Positions 31,313-42,533 of a stretch of 64,000 bases of DNA are shown piece by piece. The stretch is taken from contig JAPTHN010000003.1 of NCBI GenBank assembly GCA_026936325.1, positions 65,608,692 through 65,672,691 of the forward strand, read 5' to 3'. The position numbers and the translations under genes were made by a program. Source of the stretch: Platynereis dumerilii. Taxonomy: Eukaryota; Annelida; Polychaeta; Phyllodocida; Nereididae. The first letter of the stretch is position 1; every line of letters starts with the position of its first letter. Under the pieces are notes generated by a model, which searched no databases, was not told the origin of the DNA, and saw only the letters and a program-made list of their open reading frames with translations.

Positions 31313-31772
31313 TTCCCTGTTAGCTGTGTTTTTCTTTGCTTCAGTATGCAATGCAGCTGAACAATGACGTAAGATATCCTGGTATAGATAAGAAAGTTAT
31401 GTGCCACACCACTGACCCTGCAGCTCAATGGTGTCAGAAGTTATTATTATCTGTATGCTACCTGAATATGCTTTATGATGCTTTATCATCAAGTATGTTT
31501 GCTTCCTATTGTTATGTGTTGTTCTAACTTGTTTGCAGACAGCAGTGTGTGTATGACTGAGAGATCTGCCTAGATTTGTAAAAGGGGAATTTGGTGGCAT
31601 ATTTGGTACTAAATTGGCACTGTCATGAATGTGTCTTCTGTTGAGTGCCTCAGTGGTCAATTCACTTTATATTAGCAGCTTTCTGAGACAGGGAATATCA
31701 GATTTATGTAATGATGAGATTATAAGGCTGACAGTCTACACCACCAAGGTACCCAGTCAGTCTCATTATCCC

Positions 31773-31935
31773 GTGGCGTATCCAGACAGGGTAGTTTAGC
31801 AGTATTTAGAGGGAGCCGGGTGGCATTTCGGTTTGTGGGCCCGCATCGCTGCAAATTTCCTTTAAAATTCTATCTTGCATATCAATGGTCCCGGAGGTCC
31901 CTCAGCCCCCCTCAGCCCCCCGATCCGCCCTGAGG
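31773..31935 (+). mobile_element. hAT-like MITE copy, diverged
   Basis: The left end GTGGCGTATCCAGACAGGGTAG matches 31045. The middle has GGGCCCGCATCGCTGCAAATT. The right end CCCCCGATCCGCCCTG is the inverse of a GGCGGATC-type left end. No target duplication is evident. Confidence 0.6.
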
Positions 31936-32577
31936 GTCGGGTGTTTCACTTGTCTTGGCTTAGAAAGCTGACCACTCTGTTTCCTTGCCTTTGTTGGAAC
32001 ATGGGTACATCAAAGTATCTACATGGACTTTCATTGTAAAATCTCTCTCAAAGTCAAGTGTAGCCATGTTGTCTTGGAGTGTAGGTCCGCCCCTGTATTG
32101 TACCAGGGAAGGCCTCAGGAAATAGATCTTGTTCACTTGTTCTTGACTGAGTCAGGAAAGGGGAAAGGGGGGGGGGCTGCACATATAAGTGCCAGAAATT
32201 CCACAAATTGCCTCCTATACTTTACACTATAGTTTTTCTTGGGTTATATATACACCTGTTCAGCTATTTTACCCCAAAGGCATAGGGTATATATATGTAC
32301 AGTGTCGTGTGCTACTGACCCCAGATTTCTCAACATTTCTGAATTTATCTTCATCCTGTGCAGAACAGTGTACATAGAGAAAGGGTGAATGAAAAAGGAA
32401 AGAAAAGAAAAAGTAAGAAATGACATAAATTATTCCTTTGTGTGAAGAAGGAACACCCATGGTCTCATGATATCAAAAAGTTATGATGCATGTATGACTG
32501 CATGTTTTGCCAATGATGCCAATATTGTGGTGAATTTTCTGAAACAAATCAAAAACTGTAGGAAGAAGTTTCTTCTG

Positions 32578-32759
32578 TAGGGATGTTCCGATACCCGTAT
32601 CGGTATCTGTGGTATAGGCACCCAAAAAGCAGTATTGGTATCGGATCAGAGGCACTCCTCCATATCCAACCAATGGTATCGGTATCAGATGGTATCGGGA
32701 TCGGCAACAAAATACAGTATCAGTATCGGATCGGAAGTGCAAAAGTGGTATCGATGCTA
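32578..32759. mobile_element. TATCGG-rich hAT-like MITE
   Basis: The left end TAGGGATGTTCCGATACC and the right end GGTATCGATGCTA form an imperfect inverted repeat. Between them GGTATCGG-type motifs recur about eight times. TAGGGATG ends and internal GATACC repeats resemble hAT MITEs of animals. Flanking octamers match only partly. Confidence 0.55.
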
Positions 32760-32849
32760 TTTTTCAGGTCAACATTAATTCATATACTGTATGCAGGCCA
32801 GTTGCAAAAGGTTGAAACTCTATGTGAGTCTGCAGCAGGGAGAATGTGA

Positions 32850-33072
32850 CCTTAGTTTGCACAAGGCTTCCAATCACTGTGTCCCTGGTTTGATTCCAGC
32901 TGTCTATGGCGGATTTGGGGGGGGGGGGAAGCGAGGAACACAGGGTTTGGGGGATGTAAGGAGTATTTTTGCAACATTCGCGGGCCTGCATCAGTGAATC
33001 GTTGCAAATTTTCTTCGTAATTGGGGCCCGGGCTCCAAAGGCCCCCCCCCCCTCTCCTTCATCTGCCACTGG
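32850..33072 (+). mobile_element. SINE B head joined to hAT-like MITE right half
   Basis: GGCTTCCAATCACTGTG and B box GGTTTGATTCC (32887-32897) resemble the SINE family B head. From about 32915 a G run and then GCGGGCCTGCATC...GCAAATTTTCTTCG match the hAT-like family. It ends in a C run and ATCTGCCACTG. Confidence 0.5.
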
Positions 33073-33075
33073 CTG

Positions 33076-34068
33076 TGGCAGGATTACTTGCCTGGACCTA
33101 TGTTTGACATCGGTCTCATGCAAGTACATATTTTGTGATTCCACTTTAGAGTTAACATTTTTATCGATCCCATATATCCTGTTCAGTCTGTAAAAGAGCA
33201 GCAGACCTGATTTCAATTCAATAAAAGAGCAAAATAAAAATGGATAAAAAAGAAAGTTAAAAAAAATTCCATGATAAAAACTGCAGCTGCACTGGCACTT
33301 GTGTCACAAGTTGTGTGCCCTGACTTGGTGCATTGTCACTGGCGGCGTCAGCTTGAGCAAATTATAGCGGAATTGGCCCACAGCTCACTTTATTGTCAAG
33401 TTTTTATTTAAGAGGAAGAAATAAGAAAAGAAATGTAAAGAAAGGGAAAAGAAATGATAAATAAAGGGAAAAAGTATGCTGAAAAGAGAACTTTTTGAAG
33501 AAAAAGAAAAAAAGTCAAAATGGCACAAGAAGAACAGATGCTCCAAGCTATGCACATGACCTTATGCCATTCATAATTCTTTTTTTGTCTTTTTTTCTGG
33601 CTATATTTTGTGTCTATTTATACTCCATTATTCTCTTCTTTCTTTTCTTCAATTTTGCAACCATTTTTCACCTCTTTTACTGCAAGAATGATGGGCAAAA
33701 AGCAGGTTCAAAGTTGAAAGACCTCCTCTGTAAAGTATGTTATAAAGCACACATTCCAACAGGCAACAGAAATGTTTTGTGCTGATTTAATATAATGTAT
33801 TTATCTTGGAAATGAAATTTTGAGTTGGGATGCACTTCATGCTATTAAACTGTGGAAAAATTAAATAAATGAAGAAATATGATGTTCCATTCTTGGAATT
33901 CAGAGAATTCAAGATATTAAATGTAACCCTGCTTCCTTGACTTATGCAAAATGAGTTTGAAAATGACTTTTAGAAAAGTTTTGGTCTGCATGTCACAAGC
34001 TCTTTAGGCTAGATATTGAATGTATTCCAATCTTAGTCTTCTCAAAGTAGGCCTATTATTATATTTAT
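33076..34068. other. Spacer, AT-rich, no supported gene
   Basis: A/G-rich and T-rich low-complexity patches only. The open frame around 33495 is low-complexity and has no splice context. Confidence 0.5.
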
Positions 34069-34426
34069 AGAGCGGTAAGCGAGAGCAATTTGCCGCTGAA
34101 GGCGGCAAATTGAGATCGCGTAGCGATCCTTCCCACACTAGTCATGTACGTACTGAAAAATCATGCTACTCTGTCCCTTCAATCTCAGCGTGTCATTCGC
34201 CATCTTTGTTTTGACCACATGATCTACATGCTCGCCGCCATAATTCTACCGCGCATGTGCAGGTGAGTAAATAGCATGACTCCGTTCATGACGCATCAAA
34301 AATTGACAGAGGGTGCACCGAAACAGTGGCGCCTCTAGCGGCCGTTCACGAAATCGCCAAAACGACGCAAATTAAAACGAAAATTCACACCCCGTAATAC
34401 AACAGCGTTGGCCTGCTTACCGCTCT
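34069..34426. mobile_element. MITE candidate with 12-bp perfect inverted ends
   Basis: AGAGCGGTAAGC at the left and GCTTACCGCTCT at the right enclose 358 bp. The interior starts with small palindromes (TTTGCCGC / GCGGCAAA and GATCGCGTAGCGATC) and is GC-richer than its surroundings. I find no target duplication, so the class is open. Confidence 0.6.
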
Positions 34427-34429
34427 CTC

Positions 34430-35490
34430 CTGGCTTGGCAGATTACATATTATTTTTGCAACTCCCTTTTCATTGTGAATGATCAAATTTTTTTCCCTGA
34501 CTTCCATGGCTATTGGTCTTTGATATTTGGAACCATTTAGTGAAGTGATAGTATGTATAATGCATTAAATTAAAGGCACGTGGCACATGCATTTCTTATA
34601 CCTTTTCTTCTATAGAACTTGAGGGTTCAGTGATTTCTGATTCATTTCTGAAGTTGAGACATATTTCCTTTCCACTTGTTGGTTTTGAATGAGCTTTTGT
34701 CATTTCCCACAAGAGGGCGACAGCTGCACCAGTCCTATGGCTCATTCTCGAGGTCAAAGGTCAAGAAGCTGAAAGATTTGTGAAACGATTCAGTGAAGAC
34801 TGCTTAAATTATTTGAGTAATTTTGGTTGCTCATGCTGCAAATTAGATTGGAAGTTATATACCTGTTTTGTACTTTGAAATTTAATAGAAATCATCAATT
34901 ACAGGTTTTGTAAAAAGTTGCATAAATTAATTTTTTTTAAAGACAATGACATCAAATGTTTATATCCAGGTTTTGTATTTAGAAAAGAAGTTATGTGAAT
35001 AATGAACATGCATGGTTAATATTTATATTATTATCACTGAATCTGTGGTGGTAAAAATTGCTATTGAAATTTGACTTCACTTGTGTGTTGTTAAAGGTAT
35101 TTGTACATGTATAAATGTACTATACTGCACCTACGTTTGTTTGGTAATAGACACTGCTCTTTTCTGCCTTCTCAACAAATTTCCCAGTGACAATAGCATG
35201 GCTGGAATGCTTCTTTGTAACAATGAGCAGTAACTTCTTGGGGTAATTTATTGTTGAACAGGGTAACTGCATTTACCCCACACAAGGTCGTCTTGGTGTC
35301 AAATTTTGGGGTACATGTATATGGAGGTCTACAATGTATAGATTTGCTTGCCTCTATGGGAGGTAAAATAATTTACTAAAATGCCATTGTGTACACTGGT
35401 GCATATGGCAAGGTGGTCATTTAATAGTGCCAATACTAATTGTATGATCTTTAGTACTATATAATATTATAAGGCCTGTGTACATGGACT
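34430..35490. other. Non-coding spacer
   Basis: No gene, repeat end or RNA structure was recognised. Confidence 0.5.
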
Positions 35491-35499
35491 ATGGTGCTG

Positions 35500-35500
<1 letters not shown>

Positions 35501-35561
<61 letters not shown>

Positions 35562-35562
35562 C
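35501..35562 (+). repeat. (GATA)n microsatellite
   Basis: About 15 near-perfect GATA units, followed by ACAGATTTTAG and short TGATT repeats. Confidence 0.95.
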
Positions 35563-35929
35563 AGATTTTAGTGATTGGTTGACTGATTGATTTGATTGAC
35601 TTGACTTGCACAGTCCAGTTACTCTTGAAACCATAGATTCCATACAAGCCAAGAAGGGAGGGGGGCAGGCATTAATAAAGATAGGGAGGTGTGATCTTTT
35701 CTCACTTTCTCATGACAGTATTGTCACGCGAAATGCTGCACCTGACGGTCACCAAACCTGTAATTTGTATCTCCTGCTCTTGTGTGGCATTGTGTTACAG
35801 CTGAATGTGCTGAAAGTGGGTACTTAGCAACTCAGCAATGCAAATATAGGCCTATATATGGGAAGGCATCGCTTGGCAGAATGGGGAATGGTACAAGTGG
35901 TACATGAGATGTCGTATCATGCACATTTG

Positions 35930-36152
35930 ACATTGGAGTATGATCACTTCTATGATGATCACTTCTATAACCAGAAGCTTTTTTTTCCCATGTGAATGTG
36001 CGATAATTTTTTGTATCGCAATTACTATAGCTCTGCAGGTGGAAACAAACTTTTTTTTCAGTGTCAAGAGAGAAACAAACTTCTTTTTCACCAAAAAGCC
36101 ATAACCCCCCCCCCCCCCAAAGATCATCTGGTCGCCAGTGGTCGGCCCCTTA
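35930..36152. repeat. Dispersed MITE-like repeat (copy 2)
   Basis: It shares GGAAACAAACTTTTTTTT, a C run and AAAGATCATCTGGTCGCC with copy 1 at 11921-12262, in the same orientation. It ends GTCGGCCCCTTA. A short doubled motif GATCACTTCTAT begins it. Confidence 0.5.
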
Positions 36153-36614
36153 TATGGAGGGTCTTCCAATGTTCAAGCTGCTAGCAAGCAACTCTCCAAT
36201 AAGTCTCCATGGTTCAAGTTTTTGGTGAACCGTGAATGCAGCAAAAACCACAAGAATTCTTCTGACTAACAGAAGCTGGAGACACCAGGGAAGGTGTTAT
36301 TCACTGGGAATAACTTATTTCTATAGAAAAAGACATATATATTGAATCAAGGTCTTTGGTGCATGACCATCTTGACACAATAATGCCTGTTGTCTGCTTG
36401 ACCCTCTGCTTCCCACAAAAATGTGTTGAGAATCTTGAGGTTTTGTCAGACTGGAGGTGCTCTCTCAAGTTGGCATGGTATTCTATGAAGAACAATGTAT
36501 GTATAGCAACCTCTTTTCCACGTTTTAAAAAGTCATCTGATTATTGTCATTCTTCTCATCCATGGCTGTAGACTGTAGTGCCACTGGTGTTTTGGATCAA
36601 TCGCTGATCAATAG

Positions 36615-36808
36615 ATCAAGAAGGAGTAATAGACGGAAGCGTTGTATTTGCCAAGTTCTCAGGACCAGCCAACAACTCGGGACCGTTCGAGCGCCACCTG
36701 GTGTATTATGCTGGAGAGGCCCCAAATGGGTTCTGCTTGCAGATTTGGATTAAAAGCAGCATTACTGCATTAATGCAGTGTATACTCAGAATTTTGATTT
36801 ATCAACAG
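36615..36808 (+). CDS. Candidate internal exon of an unidentified plus-strand gene
   Basis: After a possible acceptor GATCAATAG, a frame reads QEGVIDGSVVFAKFSGPANN, then SGPFERHLVYYAGEA and PNGFCLQIWIK, and reaches a possible donor CAACAG|GTATTC. Composition is strongly protein-like over the first 45 codons; the last 18 are less so. It starts in phase 1, so it cannot join directly to the 25686 donor, but could belong to that gene through another exon. No homologue is recognised. Confidence 0.45.
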
Positions 36809-36871
36809 GTATTCTGTATTACCATGGGTATATTTTTTTCTCGTGGACATTTCAGAAATAATTTGTTGTCA

Positions 36872-36932
36872 GGGACAGTTCAGATTTTATAATTTTGGGT
36901 GGCATTTCAGAACTTCTTGTCAAAAATTAACA
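36872..36932 (+). mobile_element. Fragment of the TAA-flanked MITE family
   Basis: GGGACAGTTCAGATTTTATAA and AGAACTTCTTGTCAAAAATTAA parallel the left end of the element at 18478. Only this end is present. Confidence 0.55.
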
Positions 36933-36994
36933 CTGAAAAAGTGGAAAACATATTTTAATAGGGGAAAAAAGAAAAAATAAGAAAAGAAAAATTA

Positions 36995-39744
36995 TTTGAC
37001 AGAGACTGGGGTAAACAGGGGCGTAGATCCTGGGGGGGGGAAGGGGGGATGCTTCCCCCCTAGGATGAACCTGGGGGGGCATGATCATATGAATTTCAAT
37101 TATTAGTACTTGGTGTTGACAATAATCTGTCATACGGTATTTAGCAATTTTCTATGATGCCATTTACCTGTTGTGTGGAAAAAAAACTAACCTTCGATAA
37201 TATATTGGCTTTTGGGTCCTAGAGTGGCCCTCGAAATCTATCGCTGCACCACTTTCGGCCTGTTGGGCCACGCACAAAGTTTGCGATCCCCGAAATCATC
37301 CCCCCCTACAAAAATGAAAAAATCTACGCCCCTGGGGGTAAAGTACAGGTGGTCCTGAAACGTTGTACAAGTGGTCCTGAAACCTTGTGCAGCCTACTTT
37401 TTACAGCTAAATATCATATTATGGTCAAGAAAATCTAAGATTATTGGACTGAGACTGGGGTAAAGTATGGGTGGTCCTGAAACGTTGTACAAGTGGTCCT
37501 GAAACCTTGTGCAGCCTACTTTTTAAAGCTAAATACCATGTTATGGTCAAGGAAATCTAAGATTATTGGGCTGACACTGGGGTAGAGTACGGGTGGTCCT
37601 GGAACGTTGTACAAGTGGTCCTGAAACCTTGTGCAGCCTACTTTTTACAGCTGAATATCATGTTATGGTCGAGGAAATCTAAGATTATTGGACTGAGACT
37701 GGGGTAAAGTATGGGTGGTCCTGAAACGTTGTACAAGTGGTCCTGAAACCTTGTGCAGCCTACTTTTTACAGCTAAATATCATGTTATGGTCAAGGAAAT
37801 CTAAGATTATTGGACTGAGACTGGGGTAAAGTATGGGTGGTCCTGAAACGTTGTGCAAGTGGTCCTGAAACATTGTACAGCCTACTTTTTACAGCTAAAT
37901 ATCATGTTATGGTCGAGGAAATCTAAGATTATTGGACTGAGACTGGGGTAAAGTATGGGTGGTCCTGAAACGTTGTAGAAGTGGTCCTGAAACCTTGTGC
38001 AGCCTACTTTTTACAGCTAAATATCATGTTATGGTCAAGGAAATCTAAGATTATTGGACTGAGACTGGGGTAAAGTATGGGTGGTCCTGAAACGTTGTAC
38101 AAGTGGTCCTGAAACATTGTACAGCCTACTTTTTACAGCTAAATATCATGTTATGGTCAAGGAAATCTAAGATTATTGGACTGAGACCGGGGTAGAGTAC
38201 GGGTGGTCCTGAAACGTTGTACAAGTGGTCCTGAAACATTGTGCAGCCTACTTTTTACAGCTAAATATCATGTTATGGTCAAGGAAATCTAACATTATTG
38301 GACTGAGACTGGGGTAAAGTATGGGTGGTCCTGAAACGTTGTACAAGTGGTCCTGAAACCTTGTGCGGCCTACTTTTTACAGCTAAATATCATGTTATGA
38401 TCAAGGAAATCTAAGATTATTGGACTGAGACTGGGGTAAAGTATAGATGGTCCTGAAACGTTGTACAAGTGGTCCTGAAACCTTGTGCCGCCTACTTTTT
38501 ACAGCTAAATACCATGTTATGGTCAAGGAAATCTAAGATTATTGGACTGAGACTGGGGTAGAGTACGGGTGGTCCTGAAACGTTGTACAAGTGGTCCTGA
38601 AACCTTGTAAAAACTGGTTTTTACAGCTAAATACCATGTTATGGTCAAGGAAATCTAAGATTATTGGACTGAGACTGGGTTAAAAGTACAGGCGGTCCTG
38701 AAACATTGTACAAGTGGTCCTGAAACATTGTACAGCCTACATTTTACAGCTAAATACCATGTAATAGTGAAGAAAATCTAAGATTATTGCACTCAGACTT
38801 GGGTAAAGTACAGGCGGTCCCGAAACATTGTACAAGTGGTCCTGAAACCTTGTACAGCCCACTTTTTACAGCTAAATCAATGGAATAGTCAAGAAAATCA
38901 AAGATTATTGCACACAGACTGGGTTAAAAGTACAGGTGGTCCTGAAACATTGTACAAGTGGTCCTGAAACATTGTACATCCTACATTTTACAGCGATATA
39001 TCATGTAATATTCAAGAAAATCAAAGATTATTGCAATCAGACTAGGGTAAAGTACATGCGGTCCGAACACATTGTACAAGTGGTCCTGAAACATTGTACA
39101 GCCTACTTTTTACAGCTAAATACCACGTAATAGTCAAGAAAATCTAAGATTATTGCACTCAGACTGGGTTAAAAGTACAGGCGGTCCTGAAACATTGTAC
39201 AAGTGGTCCTGAAACATTGTACAGCCTGATTTTTACAGCTAAATATCATGTTATGGTCAAGGAAATCTAAGATTATTGGACTGAGACCGGGGTAGAGTAC
39301 GGGTGGTCCTGAAACGTTGTACAAGTGGTCCTGAAACATTGTGCAGCCTACTTTTTACAGCTAAATATCATGTTATGGTCAAGGAAATCTAAGATTATTG
39401 GACTGAGACTGGGGTAAAGTATGGGTGGTCCTGAAACGTTGTACAAGTGGTCCTGAAACCTTGTGCAGCCTACTTTTTACAGCTAAATATCATGTTATGA
39501 TCAAGGAAATCTAAGATTATTGGACTGAGACTGGGGTAAAGTATGGATGGTCCTGAAACGTTGTACAAGTGGTCCTGAAACCTTGTACAGCCTACTTTTT
39601 ACAGCTAAATATCATGTTATGGTCTAGGAAATCTAAGATTATTGCACAGAGACTGGGATAAAGTAAGGGTGGTCCTGAAACGTTGTACAAGCGGTCCTGA
39701 AACCTTGTACAGCCTGGTTTTTACAGCTAAATATCATGTTATGG
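36995..39744 (+). repeat. 122-bp satellite, left array part 1 (plus orientation)
   Basis: About 20 units of exactly 122 bp (for example starts at 37349, 37471, 37593, 37715). Each unit holds GTGGTCCTGAAAC twice, 22 bp apart, so the unit itself arose by internal duplication. Other landmarks are TTTTTACAGCTAAAT and ATCTAAGATTATTG. Two subtypes occur: one with TTATGGTCAAGGAAATC and GGACTGAGACTGGGG, the other with TAATAGTCAAGAAAATC and GCACTCAGACT. The first unit is split by a MITE. Confidence 0.95.
37016..37334. mobile_element. hAT-type MITE inserted in the first satellite unit
   Basis: The ends CAGGGGCGTAGATC and GATTTTTTC-type inverse with ATCTACGCCCCTG are flanked by a perfect 8-bp duplication GGGGTAAA (37008-37015 and 37335-37342). 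GGGGTAAA is itself part of the satellite unit (ACTGGGGTAAAGTA), so the neighbouring units show the empty site. Confidence 0.93.
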
Positions 39745-42533
39745 TAGGGGGGGGTGTTATTTTAAAAATTTCAGAAAATCATACCTGTGTGGATGGAATA
39801 TGAAAATATAGGTCAAAAGAAACCCAAAGGTACCTCAATCGCATTATTTGGTTTTAAAAACCCATATGGACGGAGGCTTTGAAGATAACGGCTTTTGCGC
39901 CGACTGCAAAATTACCCGAAAATGCCGTATCTCCAGAACGAATGCACATACAGACTTCAAAATAGGCTCAAATTATTCGCAATCCCTAAGTTTATATTCG
40001 TCTTTCATAGTAAATATATGCCTATCTGCCTTATTTTTTAAGATATAGCCAAAAAACCTTGATTTTGTGCAAAACCTTATATTTTCGATTTTTTAGGAAC
40101 TTTATAGGCTTAATTTGAAGAATGTTAGCTTTAAAAAATTTCTGCTCCACTTGCTCTATCATCCAAAAGTTAAAGTATCATCCTAAACATTGAAGATTGA
40201 TGTTGCAGTTTTAGCCAAATCAGTCTTTCTGTGTAACAGTGTCTATCTTTGTCTTAGGTGATGTATGTGTTCTGGTTTTATCCTCGTCAGCACTATAATG
40301 ACTTGGGATTTATTTGTCTTCAGTCATTTCCTCATATTTTAAAGTAAGTGTGTGTTTGGTGAAGAAAAGTAGGCCTAATTTTGTTTACCAATTTTCATGT
40401 AAGAAAATGTAAGGAGTCTCCTAGCGACAGCACATTAGCTATATTTGTAATTTTACTTTTTGGTTTGTTTCTTTTCTTATTGAGAGGACACTGACAGGTT
40501 TTGCAAACTGAAGCAGCATTATCAAGTTGAAGCTGTGAATGTGTATGTCTTAAATATTCAGTGAGACATTTGTGTGGTTTCTTATGGTGGTGATGGATCA
40601 GATATTCTGATATACAAAGGTGATCTTAAATTTTCAACCTAATATTGCTAAGCAGAAATATTTAGTCCCCGTTCACAAAAAAGGGCTTATGTTTATACCA
40701 CCTTCTGTAGAAACATGTCACAAATTCTAGGTATTGAGAAATTTTGTATTTTTGGCATGTTGTATCTCAAATTTTACAATCTGTCTATAATTCTATACAT
40801 ATGTGTAACATTTTTCTCTTTACTGTGCAGCCACATCCACTTTAAAGTGTAGCCATTTTTCAAACAGACTTGATTTGACTAAATAAATAACCTGACCTGA
40901 CATCCCAGTTTCATGCCTGAAATTGTTTCTGAACAAGAAATTGATTGACTTGTTCTCCTCAAGTAGTACTTCCTGGTCATCTTTTGTCACATGTTGTCTG
41001 TGTAACTTTTGCTTTTCTTTGGTTACCTGTTCATTGGTCAAAAGTCAGTTGGTTCAACGAGATAAGAGTGCTAAAAACAAAGTGCTCAGTCACAAGATGC
41101 TGGGGAATTCAATGTCACTGAAGGCATTCACCACAGAATTAAGCAAGGGGGTGTTGGAGAAAGAACTGTATTTTTTAAGAAGTCCCTGGGATTGGCACAA
41201 GGTCACTTGGCAGAGGTAGATGTTTCAGCTTAATCTTTCTCTCCTCAGAGAAACAACTTACTCTATTTTCAGAGCTATATGCAAACCCAAACTTTGAGGG
41301 TATGGACCAACATTCCTGATAAAAATGTTGTGCATTAAGATGTCAGGCACAGTCAATACATGTAAATTGTTTTGTTTAGTCATACTACTGGTAAAAATGA
41401 TTAGATCCTGTCTCATCTTGTTTCTCTTAAGACTTCTTGAAAAATCCTCTATTTTCTTGTTATAATATATATCATTACTGCACAGTGGTGTCATTGTAGG
41501 TGGGGCTGGTGGGGCATTTGCATTTGCCCCACCGCTTTTTGACCAAAGTATAAATGTTTCTGAATCAAAAATATATATAAGTTTTCCCCTGACATCTTCC
41601 ACGAAGATGTGACGGCTACTTGCCCCACCACATTAAAATGAAACTGACACCCCTGTTACTGCAAGATGAGCATAGGAAACGAATGAATGTGATTAACAAT
41701 CAATTTTAGAGTTACTACTACTAGTCCATTAGGGATGTCATTTTCCAGTATTGGACTTTTAGTATTAATAGATTCATTATTTATGCTATCCTCTTCAAGT
41801 TAATTTCATGCCATTACTGGCATTACTGCTGTCTCACATGTGAAATAGAATTATTATGGTGTTGTGAATGTCACTTGTTTTATAAGCTTGTCAAAGATCT
41901 TGTCAGTGAACCTCAAGACTTTTAAGATAGCTGCACACAGAGTACCACGCAGTTATATGAAACTAAATATTAATGTTATTGTCATAACTCATAAGTAAAT
42001 CAAGTATCTCGCTGATCAAATCAATTTAGGCATAATCTATGCACGGTATACAACAACTTGGTATAGCATGATTCAGTAATTGATAATATGGAATAGAACT
42101 GTCAAATGCATATATATATTAAATGTAAACATAGATTGAGCAATTTTTGCAATTATTTAGGCTCTAACACTACACACACAGTCTGCAATGCGAGTTTACG
42201 CTTGTATACTGTCGGAAAAGAGCAAAAAACAGTTTTTGTCCAATAACAAAAAAAATATTGCACTTAGGCCTATAGTTACTATGAAACACTGATATAAAAA
42301 TGAGAATTCCGGTTAATTTGAGCCTATTCACAAGTCTCTAAGACCAATAGTTCTCGAGATATGATTTTTTTGGGTAATTTTCGTCATTATTTCGTCGCGT
42401 CAACCTTCAAAGGCTCCGTCCATATGGGTTTTCGGCTTATATTGACAAACGGAGGCAACCGTGTTGCCTAACTAGGTCCAGGTCACACAAAAAATGCCAC
42501 ACAGAAACATTTTGGAATTATCACCCCCCCCTA
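39745..42533. mobile_element. 2.8-kb non-autonomous inverted-repeat element inside the satellite
   Basis: The ends TAGGGGGGGGTG and CACCCCCCCCTA interrupt a satellite unit. A 7-bp duplication GTTATGG flanks them (39738-39744 and 42534-42540; 8 bp if one terminal T is counted as flank). Inverted repeats extend about 200 bp inward, including ACCCATATGGACGGAG on both sides. No transposase is recognised; small frames inside look random. The class is probably hAT by end type and duplication length. A 173-bp hAT MITE is nested within. Confidence 0.88.
41483..41655. mobile_element. 173-bp hAT MITE nested in the 2.8-kb element
   Basis: It begins CAGTGGTGTCATTGTAGG and ends TGACACCCCTG, flanked by a perfect 8-bp duplication TTACTGCA (41475-41482 and 41656-41663). 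GTGGGGCTGGTGGGG and GCCCCACC lie inside. A second copy is at 16436-16600. Confidence 0.92.
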
